Origin: Nepenthes gracilis
Lineage: Eukaryota > Streptophyta > Magnoliopsida > Caryophyllales > Nepenthaceae
Direction: 5' to 3'
DNA: 64,000 nt
Assembly (NCBI GenBank): GCA_033239525.1
Contig: BSYO01000003.1
Span: 21,159,716 to 21,223,715, forward strand
The notes below the pieces were generated by a model. It made no database searches. It saw only the letters and a program-made list of their open reading frames with translations, and was not told the DNA's origin. The translations under genes were made by a program, and so were the position numbers. The first letter of the stretch is position 1. The number at the start of each line of letters is the position of its first letter. Below, piece by piece: positions 12,150-24,239 of this stretch.

Positions 12150-13610
12150 GAGGCTTTGGGGTTGATCTTGTCGTTGCACGCGGGTCATCTGTTGAGAGAT
12201 GATTGTCAAACTTATTTGACATATATGATCACATTTGAGAGTCATTCTGTAGCTATTGAGGACATTCCCATTGTTTGCAAATCAGATGATATTTTTTTGA
12301 AGGATTTGCCCGGATTACCTCCAGATCGAGAGATCGAGTTTGCTATCAATGTTATGCCTCGATCTACGCTGATTTCAAGGGCTCCGTATAGGATAGTCCC
12401 ATATGAGATGAGGGAATCGAAATAGCAATTGCAAAATTTGCTAGAGAAAGGATATTTAACCAGGTATTTTGCCGTAGGGCACTCCGATGTTATTTGTAAG
12501 AAACAAAGATAGATCAATGAGATTGTGCGTGAATTATCGGGAACTAAATAAAATCACGATCAAGAATAAGTATTCCCTCTTGATAATTGATGATTTATTT
12601 GATTAGTTGCAAGGTGTCAAGTATTCTCAAAAATCAATCTGCATTCGAGATACCACTAATTGAGGATTAAGCGGGATGATCTTCACAAAATGACTTTTAG
12701 GACACAGTACAATCATTATGAATTTTTGGTGATACCATTTGGATTGACGAATGCACCGGCATCCTTTATGGATATGATGAACCAAGTTTTTCAAACATAT
12801 CTAGATTAATTTGTGGTGATTTTTATTGATGATATCTTGATTTATTCGATGAGTTTTGAAGAGCATGAGGCTCATTTGAGGATCACGTTGCAGACCTTAA
12901 GGGATAGATAGATGTATGCTAAATTGAAGAAATGCAAGTTCTAGTTAGAGGAGGTTTCCTTTTTGGGTCATATCATTTTTGAATGAGGCATATCTGTGGA
13001 TTCAAAGAAAATGAAAGCGATGGCCGATTGGGAGAAACTGACAAATGTTGCGAAGGTATGGAATTTCCTAAGCCTGGTAGGATATTATCAACAATTTGTA
13101 GAGAATTTCTCAAGGATTGCAATGCCTCTGACCAGATTGATATAGAAGAAGACAATGTTTATTTGGGATGGAAACTATGACGATAGCTTCTAGGAGTTGA
13201 AAAAGAGGTTCACGTCAGCGCCTATATTTTTTATCTTTAATAGATCGAGTAGATTCATTATCTATTGTGATGCTTCCAAGAAGGGTTTGGGATGTGTGCT
13301 GATGCAGTGAGGTAAGGTAGTTGTCTATGAGTCAAGGCAGTTGAATATTCATAAGCAGAATTACCCCATCCACGATTTAAAGTTAGCAGTTATAATCTTC
13401 ACATTATAAATTTGGAAGTATTATCTGTATGGAAAGAAATTTATGGTTTATTCTGGTCATAAAAGTTTGAAGTATTTATTCTCGTAGAAAGAATTAAATA
13501 TGCAGCAGTGGAGATGGATGGATCTATTGAAGGATTATGACTGTGAGGTCTAATATCAATCAGGAAAAGCAAATATTGTTGCTAATACTTTGAGTAGGTA
13601 ATATGCTAGT
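12150..13610 (+). pseudogene. Reverse transcriptase and RNase H of Tekay-like element 2
   Basis: RT begins with the conserved lead-in (LPGLPPDREIEFAINVMP, about 12,305). It shows a decayed [20 protein letters not shown] block near 12,488-12,550, [15 protein letters not shown] near 12,722, and the active site FIDDILIYS near 12,820, where YVDD reads FIDD as is common in chromoviruses. The connection and RNase H follow (FIIYCDASKKGLG near 13,255; YPIHDLKLAV near 13,363; the tail ANIVANTLSR near 13,570). At least eight stops and several frameshifts make it non-functional. Confidence 0.88.
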
Positions 13611-13699
13611 TTAATGGCTCATTTGATGGTCAAGGAATGGGAGATTATAGATGGAATGGAAAGTTGCACAATTAAGTTGCACTCCTAGGGGTCAAGGTT

Positions 13700-14102
13700 A
13701 ATGTTATCATATCTCCGGTGCAGCCAGAGTTTTGGAGAAGATTAAGGAGAATCGGATGAGCAGTCTATATCTGATGAAGATTGTAGGAGATTTAGATAGT
13801 GAGTCGCGAGTAGATTTTTGTATTTGGTATGATGGAATTCTTTATTTTTGGGATAGAATTTGTGTACCGAATATTAAGGAGTTGAATGAGAAAATTTTGA
13901 ATGAAACTCAGCTCGAGATATACGATTAATCCTGACGTGAATAAAATGTATCAGGATATGAAAAAACCTTTTGGTGCCAGAATATGAGGTGTGAGGTTGT
14001 GGTTTCTATGGTAGGGTGCATTGGTTGTCAATAGGTAAAAATTAAAGAAGCCTCCAAGATTTTTCACACCTTCTACTGACTCCCAATTGGAAATGAGAGC
14101 AT
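13700..14102 (+). pseudogene. Integrase of Tekay-like element 2, first part
   Basis: Starts with the pre-integrase linker (DGILYFWDRICVPNIKELNE, 13,830-13,890) and a decayed HHCC region. It is cut at 14,102 by a solo LTR. The downstream part begins at 16,077 in the sequence normally coding for the start of the catalytic core. Confidence 0.8.
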
Positions 14103-16071
14103 TGTCATACCCAGATCCCCGTTTAAATTATTTTGGATGTATTTTATATTTTGGGTTTATTGGATATACCGGATTAATGGTATTTTATAAAATTTTAAAG
14201 GATTTCAGTTCTGTATTCGGCTCTTGAGGCTCACCGGCCGTGCATCCGAGGGGCGCATGAGGCTCACTCGAGCACAGATTTAGAAATGTGCCTTGCCCAA
14301 GCAGCGCTTAAGCGCCACTCGAGCGTAAGGCTGAGTATAACATTATGCACGGGTTAGGGTTTGGTCATTTCACACGTAGTCGAGCAAAAGGGGAGAAAAA
14401 GAGTATGGAGAGGAAGAGAGAGAAAGTGGTGATTGAGCATCTCGAAATATCCTTTCGTTAGATTTGCGGAGTATAAGGTTGAAAAAAGTATTTGTAAGCA
14501 AAATCTTTGGTCTATTTTTATGTCCAACAATGTTTGTATATATTTCAAAAATTTTCTTTATATGTATGTTATTTTTATGCACCATATCCATTTATTATGT
14601 ACATACATGTATGATTTACCTGTTGTTCGGTGATTTTACATGGGTATTTACAAGTTTGGTATTTTTGTTATTTATTAAAACCCGGAATGATATATATATA
14701 TATTTTTTTTGTATCAGTATATTATAAAACCATGAACCAAGCCTTACATTAGTTCACATGCATGCTGCCAGTGGTAGGGCCACTACATGAACCATGGCGG
14801 TCTGAGACCCGAGGGGTTGATATATATGATCCAAGATATGTGGCTTTTGGTATTACTTCGAAGGGGAGGCCTAGTCCCGACGGGGACGTATTTGATATGT
14901 TGTCTCACTTCTGCTGGCAGGAAGGTTGAGGGGTGTTATAATTGACCTACGGGTGGCCCCACGGGTGGCAAAATATAGTGAGCAAGTTCTAAATCTATGG
15001 GAGACAAGGTATATAGATGGCCTTGAGTTGTCGACCTAAAATGTAGCTGAGCCTTGAGCTGCTGGCCTAAACGCAGCCCATATAGCCAAGTTTATTGAAT
15101 GGGTGTAATCATTCATCAAGTTGTTCTAATAATTAGTTCTCTGCTTTCGTGCATACTTTATATTTTTGCATGTATTTATATTATACTATCATTTAAGATA
15201 TATAAATTAGCCCACATATTGGTCAATAGAAATATTTTGTACGTATAGATATGTGTCAAGATTGGGACACATTTTGATTATATGTTTTGGTTTCGATTTT
15301 CTTTGATTTCTACATATGAGATTATGAGTTTTGTATCCAAACAATAGTATATGTTCCACGCTAATATGGTGACATTTATGGCTTATACAATATGACCTCG
15401 GATCATGATATATTATGATACAATATGATATCATAAATGAGATTGGATTGTGATCATACCCCGAAGGAATGATTTGATACAGGCGATAATTTAATACGAG
15501 ATTATTCCTCAATTTTTAAAAATTTTATAGACTTTGTGATTTGTTTTGCACGATTGTTATGTGAAATCCCTTTCCTCTAATTTATATATATTATTTCACA
15601 TATATGATGATACTTGTTGAGTTTTAAACTCATATTTTTATATTTTATTCATTCCGACTAGTGGATTTGGATACGATTATAAGAGTTTGGATTCAATCTT
15701 CGTGGCATTATTTCCCTGGTGAGTATGGATGTATATACTGTTAGGTTTTTTTATTTCGGGGTGTATTTTGTTATTAATGATAGCCAATTGTGGGCCATGG
15801 ACTCTATATTGAGAATTATGGGATGCTTATATTTCATAGATGAGTTGTTGTTTTATTAGATATCTCCTTTTTGACTTATAGATAGCGAGTCATATATATT
15901 ATTGTCCAGATTATATCCGATAAGGTCTTATGTTGGTCATTTTGTATTGAGTCCTATGTATATATAGATTGTCACATTCAGATTGGGTTTTATCGTTATT
16001 GATGCATTTATTAGATTTTATATTGTAGATTTTATTTATTAACCTACGTATTATGTCTCGGAAATATGACA
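14103..16071 (+). mobile_element. Solo LTR (gypsy), TSD AGCAT, in integrase
   Basis: 1,969 bp with inverted ends TGTCATA and TATGACA, flanked by AGCAT at 14098-14102 and 16072-16076. It contains two CTCGAG cores (near 14,267 and at 14,318-14,323) and a GACCTAAAATGTAGC-type repeat near 15,035. No internal coding sequence; an LTR-LTR recombination product. Confidence 0.93.
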
Positions 16072-16822
16072 AGCATATTCTAACAGGTTCTATTTCGGAG
16101 TTGCCTAGGCGGTGAGGAATATGGACGCTATTTGGGTGATTGTGGTTTGATTGTTGGGGTCAGTCCATTTCTTGTCAATTCAGATGCTATGTTCATTGTT
16201 TAAGTTGGCTCATCGATATATTAACGAGATGGTGTGTTGCAGAGTATTCCATTTCTCCGGTTTCTAATTGTGATCTAAGGTTGTGTTAAAGATTCCAGGA
16301 AGTTCACATAAGAAATCAGATATCAAGTTGGAATGTAGTATGGTGATAAATTTGCAGTTAATTAGTCAATTAGAGTTGTATAGCAGAAGCGTGTAAGCCT
16401 ATAGCCTATAGGTCTCAAGATCTGGTTTGAGATTGGAATAAGAGATGTGATTTGAAATTCAATTTGAGGTTTGGTGTGGGTAATCATATGCTTCTGAAAG
16501 TGTTCATGAGGAAAGAAATTTTGAGGGTTTTCAATAAGATCGGAGAGGTGATCTTTGTATGTGATCTTTCGCATGTGGTTAGGTTTGGGCCAATGCTAAT
16601 CGACAAAAATTTATCTTATGTTGAGGTTTTGGTTCTAATTGTAGGATAGAAAGGATCTGGTGTTGAGGAATAAGACAATTCCTTTTGACTATAGTGCTTT
16701 CGAAGGATCTCTTAGTTGAGGTAACAGTATGGGGGCGCGAAGATGAAGTCCAGGATTATGCCCCTATCTGAGGATTGAAATGCATAAATTTTAAGGATGA
16801 AAATTTTATAAGGATGGGAGAG
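16072..16822 (+). pseudogene. Integrase core and chromodomain remnant of element 2
   Basis: Resumes with a decayed ELPRR...DAIWVIV block and runs through broken core and C-terminal pieces (FNKIGEVIF near 16,530; MLIDKNLSYVE near 16,595, a chromodomain-side motif also seen in element 1). It ends in the polypurine tract AAGGATGGGAGAG at 16,810-16,822, directly before the 3' LTR. Confidence 0.8.
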
Positions 16823-18562
16823 TGTGATACCCCAGATCCCTATTTGGATTATTTTGATATTAATTATGATTTTAAATAATTTAAATGTGATAAAAATTAA
16901 TTAAATATTGTAACATTTTAAAAAATATTCGATTCCAATGGTCTTATACCTGAGGTGTACTTATGTTGGCGTTTGAGTGCCGATTGGATAATAAGAGAAA
17001 AGATAATAATAATAATAATATAAATGGGGGAGGAGAAGAATCGTGTGGCAGAAAGAGAAGCACGGAGGAAAAAAAGGAAAAGAGAGAAAGAGATGAGAGA
17101 AAGAAGGGAGAGAGAGATCTCGTGCGAGGGTGCGAGGGAGAAGAAGGAGAGAGAGAGGAGGAGGAGGAGGAGAGAGGTGAGGCGCGCGGTAGGAGAGAGA
17201 AGAAGAAAAAATCGAGTATTTCAGAGTATCCTTTTATCAGATCTACTTGGTATGAGGTCGAGATAAGTATTTAGAAGCCCTATTCTTTATCTGATTTTGT
17301 GTCTAATGATGTTTAACAACTGTTTGAAGATTTTACTAATATATATATTATTTTTATACATTCTATCTGTCTATTATGTACATGCACATATGATTTATCG
17401 ATTGATTTGGAAATTTTTTTCAGATTTTGTAATTTTTGAGAGTTTTATTATTTTCATAAAAGCTTGAAAAATATTTGGACTATATATGTTTGTGAATTAA
17501 TATATTTATACAAAAATGGGCATTAACCAAGTATTACATCAGTACACATGCATACTGCCAAGGGATGAGGTCGCTACTTTGTGGAACCATGGTGGTCTAA
17601 AGGCTCTAGTGGGTCGATATGTGTGTGCAACCATAGTGGTTCGAGGACCCTGGTGGGTCGATATATGTGTGAGACCATGATGATCCGAGACCCAAATGGG
17701 TTCTATGGAATTCGATATGTGATATGTGATCTCCTTTCTGCCGGTAGAAAGATTAAGGTGTGTTCGTTGTTAACATGTCCCACTGTATCATAATGATATG
17801 AAATAACCGAGAATTACAGGCCTAAAATTTAATCGGATCAAGAACTGCAGGCCTAAAAATAAAGTTGGGCCGAAAGTTGTAGGACTAAAATATAGCCGAG
17901 ATCTGATAATATGAGATGGCCAAAACTTGAAACCTAAAATGTAGCTGGTGGTTATGCATATGAGATACGGACCTTATGATTTATTTTATACGATTTGTTA
18001 TGTGACATCACCCTCTCTTTGATTCATATGTATTATTTTATACATATATTTGATGATACTTGTTAAACTTTATACTCACATTTTCTATTTCATCTTTTCA
18101 GAGTAGAAGGTTTGGATATATTGTAGAAGTTGGTTGAGATCTAACGCAGCATCATATTTCTCCTGGTGAGTATTATATTTATTTAGATAGAAGACGTCAA
18201 TTGTATTTCAGTTCTTTTGGACTGGATTTGTATTTGATGGTATTTTGGTTATTAAGAATTGGCCGAGTAAAGGCCTTTGAATTGTATATTGAAATTTATC
18301 AGGTATGTTACATTATAGAAATGAGTTGCTATTATTTGATTATTTTCTTTATAACTATTCAAAGTAAGTCATGTTTGCATTGTCCAAACAGTTATTCGAT
18401 GAGGTCCCATAATGGGCTTGGGTTTATTTGCTTATAATTAATTGATATCAAAATTTTATAGTTTGTTGGTTACGTTGCACCCAATTTCAGATTTATTTAA
18501 TTATCTATTATTTAGGATTTAAATATCTATAAATTTGACCTGCTTATTTCGAATTTACAACA
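16823..18562 (+). repeat. 3' LTR of Tekay-like element 2 (1,740 bp)
   Basis: Begins TGTGATACCCC, aligned with TGTAACACCCC of the 5' LTR, and ends ACAACA at the TSD. Visible base differences and the minisatellite copy difference between the two LTRs indicate an old insertion. Confidence 0.92.
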
Positions 18563-18985
18563 GATTGTCTCATCCAACGCCTGATTATGGGTTTAGGCAT
18601 CCAATTTCCTGACCTTCCTCGTGTACAGCTTAGTAAGCCCATTACTCAAACCACTTTCGAACAAAGCCAAACCCACACTCATCATCTCTCCCCAGCTCAT
18701 GATGACCCTCTAGATGATCCTCTTCCGAAAGACCCCACCTTTTTTGCCGTTACTAGCCAGTCCAATCCATCATTGTCCTCTACCTCTTCCTCGTCGCTAA
18801 TCATGGGGCGGCTCTCTCAGCTTTTCAATCAACTCACGTGGCTTTCTACTTCTCAAAAGCGGCTGGAGTCTCACATTCTCAAGGGCTTTCGACGGCTTAA
18901 CATCTAGCTCACTACCCAGGAGACTTATATGCGGAAGCAGTTTACCCATATGTCTGCCGAGTTATCTCGGCTTGCAAATGATTAA
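18563..18985 (+). pseudogene. SIRE-type envelope-like ORF, C-terminal part
   Basis: Continuation of the ORF interrupted at 6420. It is open from 18,587 to 18,907 and contains a Ser-rich stretch followed by MGRLSQLFNQLTWLSTSQKR, which aligns with MGLLSRLSDQLVRLSTS of the minus-strand copy at 42,073-42,306. The natural end is probably the TAA at 18,983-18,985. The C-terminal segment has a coiled-coil character (heptad-like L spacing). Role unknown. Confidence 0.65.
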
Positions 18986-19485
18986 TCTTACTCTCAGTAA
19001 AACCCCCCCTCCAGTCATTCGTGATAAAAATGAGGATTATATAGCGGGGGAAGGTTATCATTTAGGGGAGGTTGGTTATGGGAGAGGTTATCATTTAGGA
19101 TGACCTTATCTTTTAGGGGGAGGTCGAATATAACTTTGGCGGAGGACCTTGATGTATCACGTTTTAGCTTTTCGTTTATACTCAAGATATAACTGCTACT
19201 TTTCTTCTACAATATATATTTTTAACAGTGTGTTCACTATTACGTTACTGCTTTCTTATCTACATAGCTTGTTTCACCTTTATATATTTCTATACTAACC
19301 ATACGTGAATAGGAACAGCAAACTCTCATATCTTCTACTGTTTGAGTTTATTGTGTCTACTATATTGTTAGGAGTAGATTTTTATATATACGGATTCTAT
19401 TTTGGTAGTGTCTGAACCTGTGATTCATATTTTTAGTTTTATGGTTATTAATAAATTTTGTCATAGAATTGTCAAAAGAGGAGAT
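18986..19485 (+). other. SIRE 3' untranslated region and polypurine tract
   Basis: No ORF. It contains short AT-rich direct repeats (GGTTATCATTTAGG, 19,047-19,100) and ends with AAAAGAGGAGAT (about 19,474-19,485), the purine tract before the LTR. The minus-strand SIRE copy has the equivalent AAATGGGGAGAT. Confidence 0.6.
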
Positions 19486-20591
19486 TATTTGACATATTAT
19501 ATGTTGGTATATTCTGTGACTAAATCTGATTGGTCGTTGGTGTATTTTCCAGTGTCTTGAAGATTTGCATCAAATTTACACCCAATATTTGTAAATGTGT
19601 AACTCCTAGTATCTACACTAGTCTTGTGCCTGATCTGTACATGAGCACCGTTTCCAATATATTTACACTCAAGGTACACTCGAGACATATACAAGCACCC
19701 TTTTCAGAATGCCAAGCTTGAGGTACACCTAAGGCGTGCACGAGTGCACTTTTCAGATTTTGCATGCCTAATGAGCGCTGGATTGGTACTTGAGTGTAGG
19801 AGGGCGAACCCAATGCAGGCCTAACACACGCTTGTGTAGCGCTTAAGTGTTAGGGTGTGTATTTTTTATTTTCTATATTTTTTATACCTGATTTCGAACC
19901 TCTCTATATATACCTACCTTCCATAACTTATGCGGTAATTTTTGAGATTATATTGTACAAGGCAGCTCCTCCAAAGATCCCTTCTTTAAAACTCATAAAA
20001 GTCTCTTTTTTAAAAGAAAAAACTTTTCCTTGATCATTGAGTATCAATTTTAAAATTTTCTCATTACATTCTTATAAAATAAATATATTTTGCCATACAC
20101 ATCTTTTCCTACCCATTGACCTTCATACGATATGTGGGTAGTATGAAAATTGAAATTCAATAGTGTGCAAAAATTTTACGACTCATGAAGTAAGATTGAC
20201 AAAAAAATCAAAAGGCATCCGGTTTTGTTACTGAAGGCAAATTCAAGGGATTCCTTGGTAGAAGTCAAAAGTCGAGAATAAGCCTATGAAATTTAATGCG
20301 TTTATACCACCCGATCCGTCAATTAACTTTCTTAGTGCATTACTTTTATTGACCGTAGAAACCCGGATGGTTTTATTCGATAACCATGGTTATCGAGATT
20401 TTCTTTCATCACTAAAAATCATATCTTGGCTATTATTATTTATTATACTTGCTATTTATATCCTTTTAATAAATAAATCTGTTTAGATTCAAATATATTT
20501 TACGTATATTATATATTCATGTATATCCTTATTCTATGATTTAAAAAAGGGACGAAATGAGTTGAGATTAAAGACTCTATAATCTCTTTCA
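19486..20591 (+). repeat. 3' LTR of the left SIRE-type copia element (1,106 bp)
   Basis: Aligns along its length with the minus-strand LTR at 40,365-41,518. The start is TATTTGACATATTATATGTTGG where the family consensus is TGTTAGGCATATTATG; the end is ATCTCTTTCA. U3 carries degenerate ACTCGAG/CTTGAGG-type repeats, and the stretch near 19,910 (CTCTATATATACC) is a likely TATA region. The left partner LTR is missing. Confidence 0.85.
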
Positions 20592-20638
20592 GCTGTTTCA
20601 AGTAAAAAAAAAAAAAGTGAATTAACTAATTTTCCTCT
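20592..20638. other. Short spacer with A-tract and TSD CCTCT
   Basis: 47 bp between the SIRE LTR and the Tat element: an A15 run, and CCTCT at 20634-20638, the left target-site copy. Confidence 0.8.
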
Positions 20639-21702
20639 TGATGGGTATATCAGAAATGGGCTGGCCTCAAAAAGTCAACAAAGGCCCAAGAGGGACGGTC
20701 AACATCTCTTGCGGCCCAAAATGGCCCTAGAATTGAAAGGCCCAGGACGGTCAATGCTGGCGTTGACCATCCAGGCGGCCAACGCACGCGCAGACGGTCA
20801 ACTCCAACATTGACCGTCCGCGTGCTGCACTTTGGGCCCAAAGGGGGCCTTTCTACAGTAACGGGCTGGTCCATTTAGGCCCACGAATCATCAAAAGGCC
20901 AACAACGGCTTTCCAGAGATTTTCCACGATCCCAGCTGGCACCAAAGGGGATTTTGACAATATTGGCGCCCTTCACATAAGGAAGGCGCCAGATTTACCC
21001 AAATCCTTGCCAACTAAGACTCTCCAACGGTAACATGCACGGAAGGAAAGCGCTTGGTTTGGAAAGCTGTTGGTCGCCTCAGAAGGAAGCTATCTCTCAC
21101 AGTTTGGCAACTGGTGCCTACCCCCAAAGGCAAGCCAGCCAGCAAATCACGGAGGCAATCACTCCTTCCAAAGAAGGAGGATTGTCTTCTCCACCATTAA
21201 TAGGCCCTTGAATCACCATTCAAGGCAGGCTCTAAATTACGCTCTCAATTATGTTTTCAATCATCCTCTCAGTTGCATACACTTTCTGAAATGCGAACAA
21301 GTGCTCGGAGAGATCGGCTTTCTCTGCCATCAATATTCTCAAAACTGCACAAGCTCTCTGCTACGCAAACTCATACACCAGTAACCCTAAGGCAAACAAG
21401 CGAGCCCTCACGGTCGTTTACTGCCTTCCCACCTCCCAGATTCAAGAAGACTTCACGTCTCTCTTACGTCTGGAGAAAACACTCTCTTTGTCTCTCTCTT
21501 TCTCTCAATTTTAGTTTCTTTCTTTCGAAGACTGTTTGGCTGACTTGAGCGTCGGAGTGTTTTCGGTGGGACAACTTTCCGTCGACACGCTGATCTCCTG
21601 TTCTGTTTAGTGGTGTACAAAATCCAACTCAGGGAACGGAGCCGGAACCACATCAAGAGGATCGACCGAATCTGTTTGAAGTTTGGATCCAGAGACGCAT
21701 CA
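20639..21702 (+). repeat. 5' LTR of Tat element (1,064 bp)
   Basis: Starts TGATGGG and ends ACGCATCA before the primer site. It has about 115 bp absent from the 3' LTR (about 20,728-20,845), carrying two hairpin-like GACGGTCAA...TTGACCGTC pairs. These are W-box-type motifs also found in the 36-bp array. Confidence 0.93.
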
Positions 21703-21720
21703 TTGGCGCCGTCTGTGGGA
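21703..21720 (+). other. Tat primer binding site
   Basis: TTGGCGCCGTCTGTGGGA follows the LTR end directly; TTGGCGCCGT-type sites are characteristic of Tat elements. I have not assigned the tRNA. Confidence 0.8.
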
Positions 21721-21783
21721 AACGCTTACAAAAGCCAACCACAAAATCTGCACAAACGCTCTCTGTCACCTTCTGATTCTGCA

Positions 21784-23456
21784 ATGGTGAACACGAGAGC
21801 CCAACCTAGCGATCCCGCTAGAGATGCTGCTAACTCCGACCAGGACCACGCTGCTGGTGCCATGGTCAACTGGGCCACGGGTGGAGTTCCACCGCCTTAC
21901 TTTCAACAACTGGTGGAGCAGATGCAGGACAACAATCGCCTGCTCCAGTTATTTTGCGCTCAGAACGAGCAACAACGGCAGGCGGCTCCACCAGCAGCCA
22001 TCCCTGCCCCTACCACCAAGAGGGGTGGCCAGAGGAAGAAGAAGCTGGCCAAGAGGCCCGTGAAAGCCGGGGACAGTCCGACTCCAGCATCCTCCCGCGT
22101 TCCTAGCAAAAATAGGCCTGAGGAACGCTCTAGGAGCACGTCTCCACCAGAAAGCCCGAAGAGAAGAAATCCCCGACACTCTCGGACAGAAGACAACAAC
22201 GCAGTCTAGGGTGAGCCTCCAGGACTGCCAGATCTACTGGAGGCAGCAGCCGACCGGCTGCTGAACCCGCCAGGGACAAGACGGAGTTGAGGGATTACCT
22301 CAACTCCAAACGATCAGCAAACATCGCTCGCACCGATCCGCGGGTGGACAAGATCTGGAACCGTGTGTTCCAAGAGGAGGAGCGCGCCATCGACTTGGAC
22401 CGATCTCCTTTTACTACGGAGATCCTAAGCCGTCCACTGCCGACAAAGTCCAAGATATCGTCCCTTGACTTATACAATGGGGGCAGTGATCCAATTGACC
22501 ACCTAGATCACTTCCGCACCCATCTGAGTCTACAAGGGCTACAAGACTCAGCAATGTGTCGCTGCTTTCCGCTCACACTGAAGGGAGACGCTCGAATCTG
22601 GTTCCATCACCTCCCTTCAGGCACCATTGGCAGTTTCCGTGAACTCACGGATCTCTTCATGGCTCAGTACGCCTCTAGCCGACGGGAAGAGAAACAGTCG
22701 TGGCATCTCTCCCACATAAAGCAAAAACCGTGAGAGAACCCACGGCGTTTCCTAGATCGCCTGGTCGCGTAGGCTAGAAGGATCCCCAGGATCACATAGG
22801 AGATGAAGCTGGGCAGTTTCATCTTTGCGCTTGCTTATGGTGACTTTTTCAAGCACCTGGCCCACAAAAATTCTCAAACCTTCCGCGAGGCGAAATCCAT
22901 CACCCGGGCCTACGCTACGGCGGAGGAGGCCAACGAGGCAAAACGTCCAGAACGGGCGGATCAGCCTTGGCCGTTCCCTGGTGAAGGGAAGAGAAAATAC
23001 AGTGGCGGAGAACACCCCCGCCAGAAGCAGCGCCAGACTGGGCCCCCATAACGCAGAGACTACGGGCCCATCAGTTTCACACCTATGACGGACACGCGCG
23101 CCAACGTCCTCATGCAAATCCGTGGAGAAAAATTCCTGAAGTGGCCCGAACCGCTGAAGAAAGACTCTGGAAACCAGTCAAAGTACTGTGACTTCCATCA
23201 CTCTGCTGGCCATTCAACTGAGGACTGCAAAATGCTGCAAAGGGAGATCGAGGATCTGATTCACAGAGGCCACCTCACGAAGTTTGTTAGAGGTCCTGGA
23301 CAGAGCTCAGGAGCGGCTGATGAAGAGGGGCAAGAGCAGACTCCACCCCAGAACAGGATTGCGGCGGGGGTGGTAATATGGTCACCACCCGACCCGCCAA
23401 GAACCCGGCTGACAGCAATGAGCAGCAGATTGGGAGAAAGAAGCAGCGCACAGTAG
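21784..23456 (+). pseudogene. gag of Tat element
   Basis: Starts at MVNTRAQPSDPARD (21784). Region 21,784-22,209 is a low-complexity N-terminus with a Lys/Arg/Ser/Pro-rich tail, ending in a TAG. The conserved gag core follows in another frame (22,287-22,733: LDLYNGGSDPIDHLDHFRTH, then FPLTLKGDARIWFHHLPSG, then FMAQYASSRREEK). After a TGA and a frame change it continues as FALAYGDFFKHLAHKN (22,827) and then KYCDFHHSAGHSTEDC (about 23,182), the Tat-type Cys-His box. At least three frame or stop lesions split what was one ORF. Confidence 0.9.
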
Positions 23457-24239
23457 ACAATATGATTAGCTTCAATGATAGTGACTCAACTCATATAATG
23501 TCCCCCCATACTGGCCCCCTTATTATATCAACACTCGTTTCAGACGGCAGTATGGACTACCAGCTGAAACGAGTCTTTATCGATAATGGAAGTTCAAAAG
23601 ATTTGCTTTACTTGGATGCCTTCTTTAAGTTAGGCCTAAAAAAAACTAACTAAAACCGGCCGAGGGCCCATTATATGGCCTTGACAACGAACAGTGCCCG
23701 TTCAAGGGACCGTTCAATTGGAAGTTACCTTAGGGACGTATCCAAGGACAGCGAGTCGCACACTTACCTTTCTAGTAGTTGACCTGCCCTCCGTTTACAA
23801 CGCGATACTAGGCAGGCCATGCCTAACAGCGTTTGGGGAGGTCACCTCAATTCCACACCTCAAAATGAAGTTCCCGACACCTTACGGTGTGGGAGAGGTG
23901 TTTGGCGACCAAATAATCAGGCGGACATGCTACATGTCCCAGATTTCCCCTAGCGGCAGCCCTGGCACGATGGGAGAACTCGATCATCGAGACAAGACCA
24001 CCTTACAGCAAGTGCAGTCTAGTGAAGCCACAGATCTGGTCCCACTAGATCCAAAGGAACCGAAAAAGTGTGTGCAGATTGGCGGCTCACTCACTGGCAC
24101 ACTGCGCATTGAACTGATTGCATTCCTACAGCGGAACGCCGATATATTTGCGTGGACTCCCGCAGATGTGCCCAGGATTTCAACTGAGGTGATAGTCCAC
24201 AAGCTAGGCCTCAATCCAGACCAGAAGCCGGTCAAGTAA
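23457..24239 (+). pseudogene. Protease of Tat element
   Basis: The active-site region reads VFIDNGSSKDLLY near 23,575, matching the Tat protease form DNGSS. A frameshift or stop near 23,650 separates it from the second half (LEVTLGTYPRTASRTLTFLV; AILGRPCLTAF, 23,700-23,840), where the hydrophobic-hydrophobic-GR motif is intact. The linker to RT follows (NADIFAWTPADVPRIS, about 24,135) and ends at a TAA at 24,237. Confidence 0.85.

Larger units (their letters stand above)
6421..18562 (+). mobile_element. Tekay-like Ty3/gypsy element 2, full structure, nested insertions, TSD GATTG
   Basis: A 12,142-bp insertion starting TGTAACACCCC and ending TTTACAACA, flanked by GATTG at 6416-6420 and 18563-18567. 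Removing it and one TSD rejoins the envelope-like ORF, which confirms the ends. Order: 5' LTR, tRNA-Met primer site, gag, protease, RT, RNase H, integrase, purine tract, 3' LTR. All coding parts are full of stops. Two solo LTRs are nested in it, one in gag (9,160-11,229) and one in integrase (14,103-16,071). Confidence 0.93.

Noticed and set aside
20592..20634. A-run as a LINE or SINE tail
   Set aside because: No LINE ORF or Pol III promoter boxes upstream; it directly follows an LTR end.
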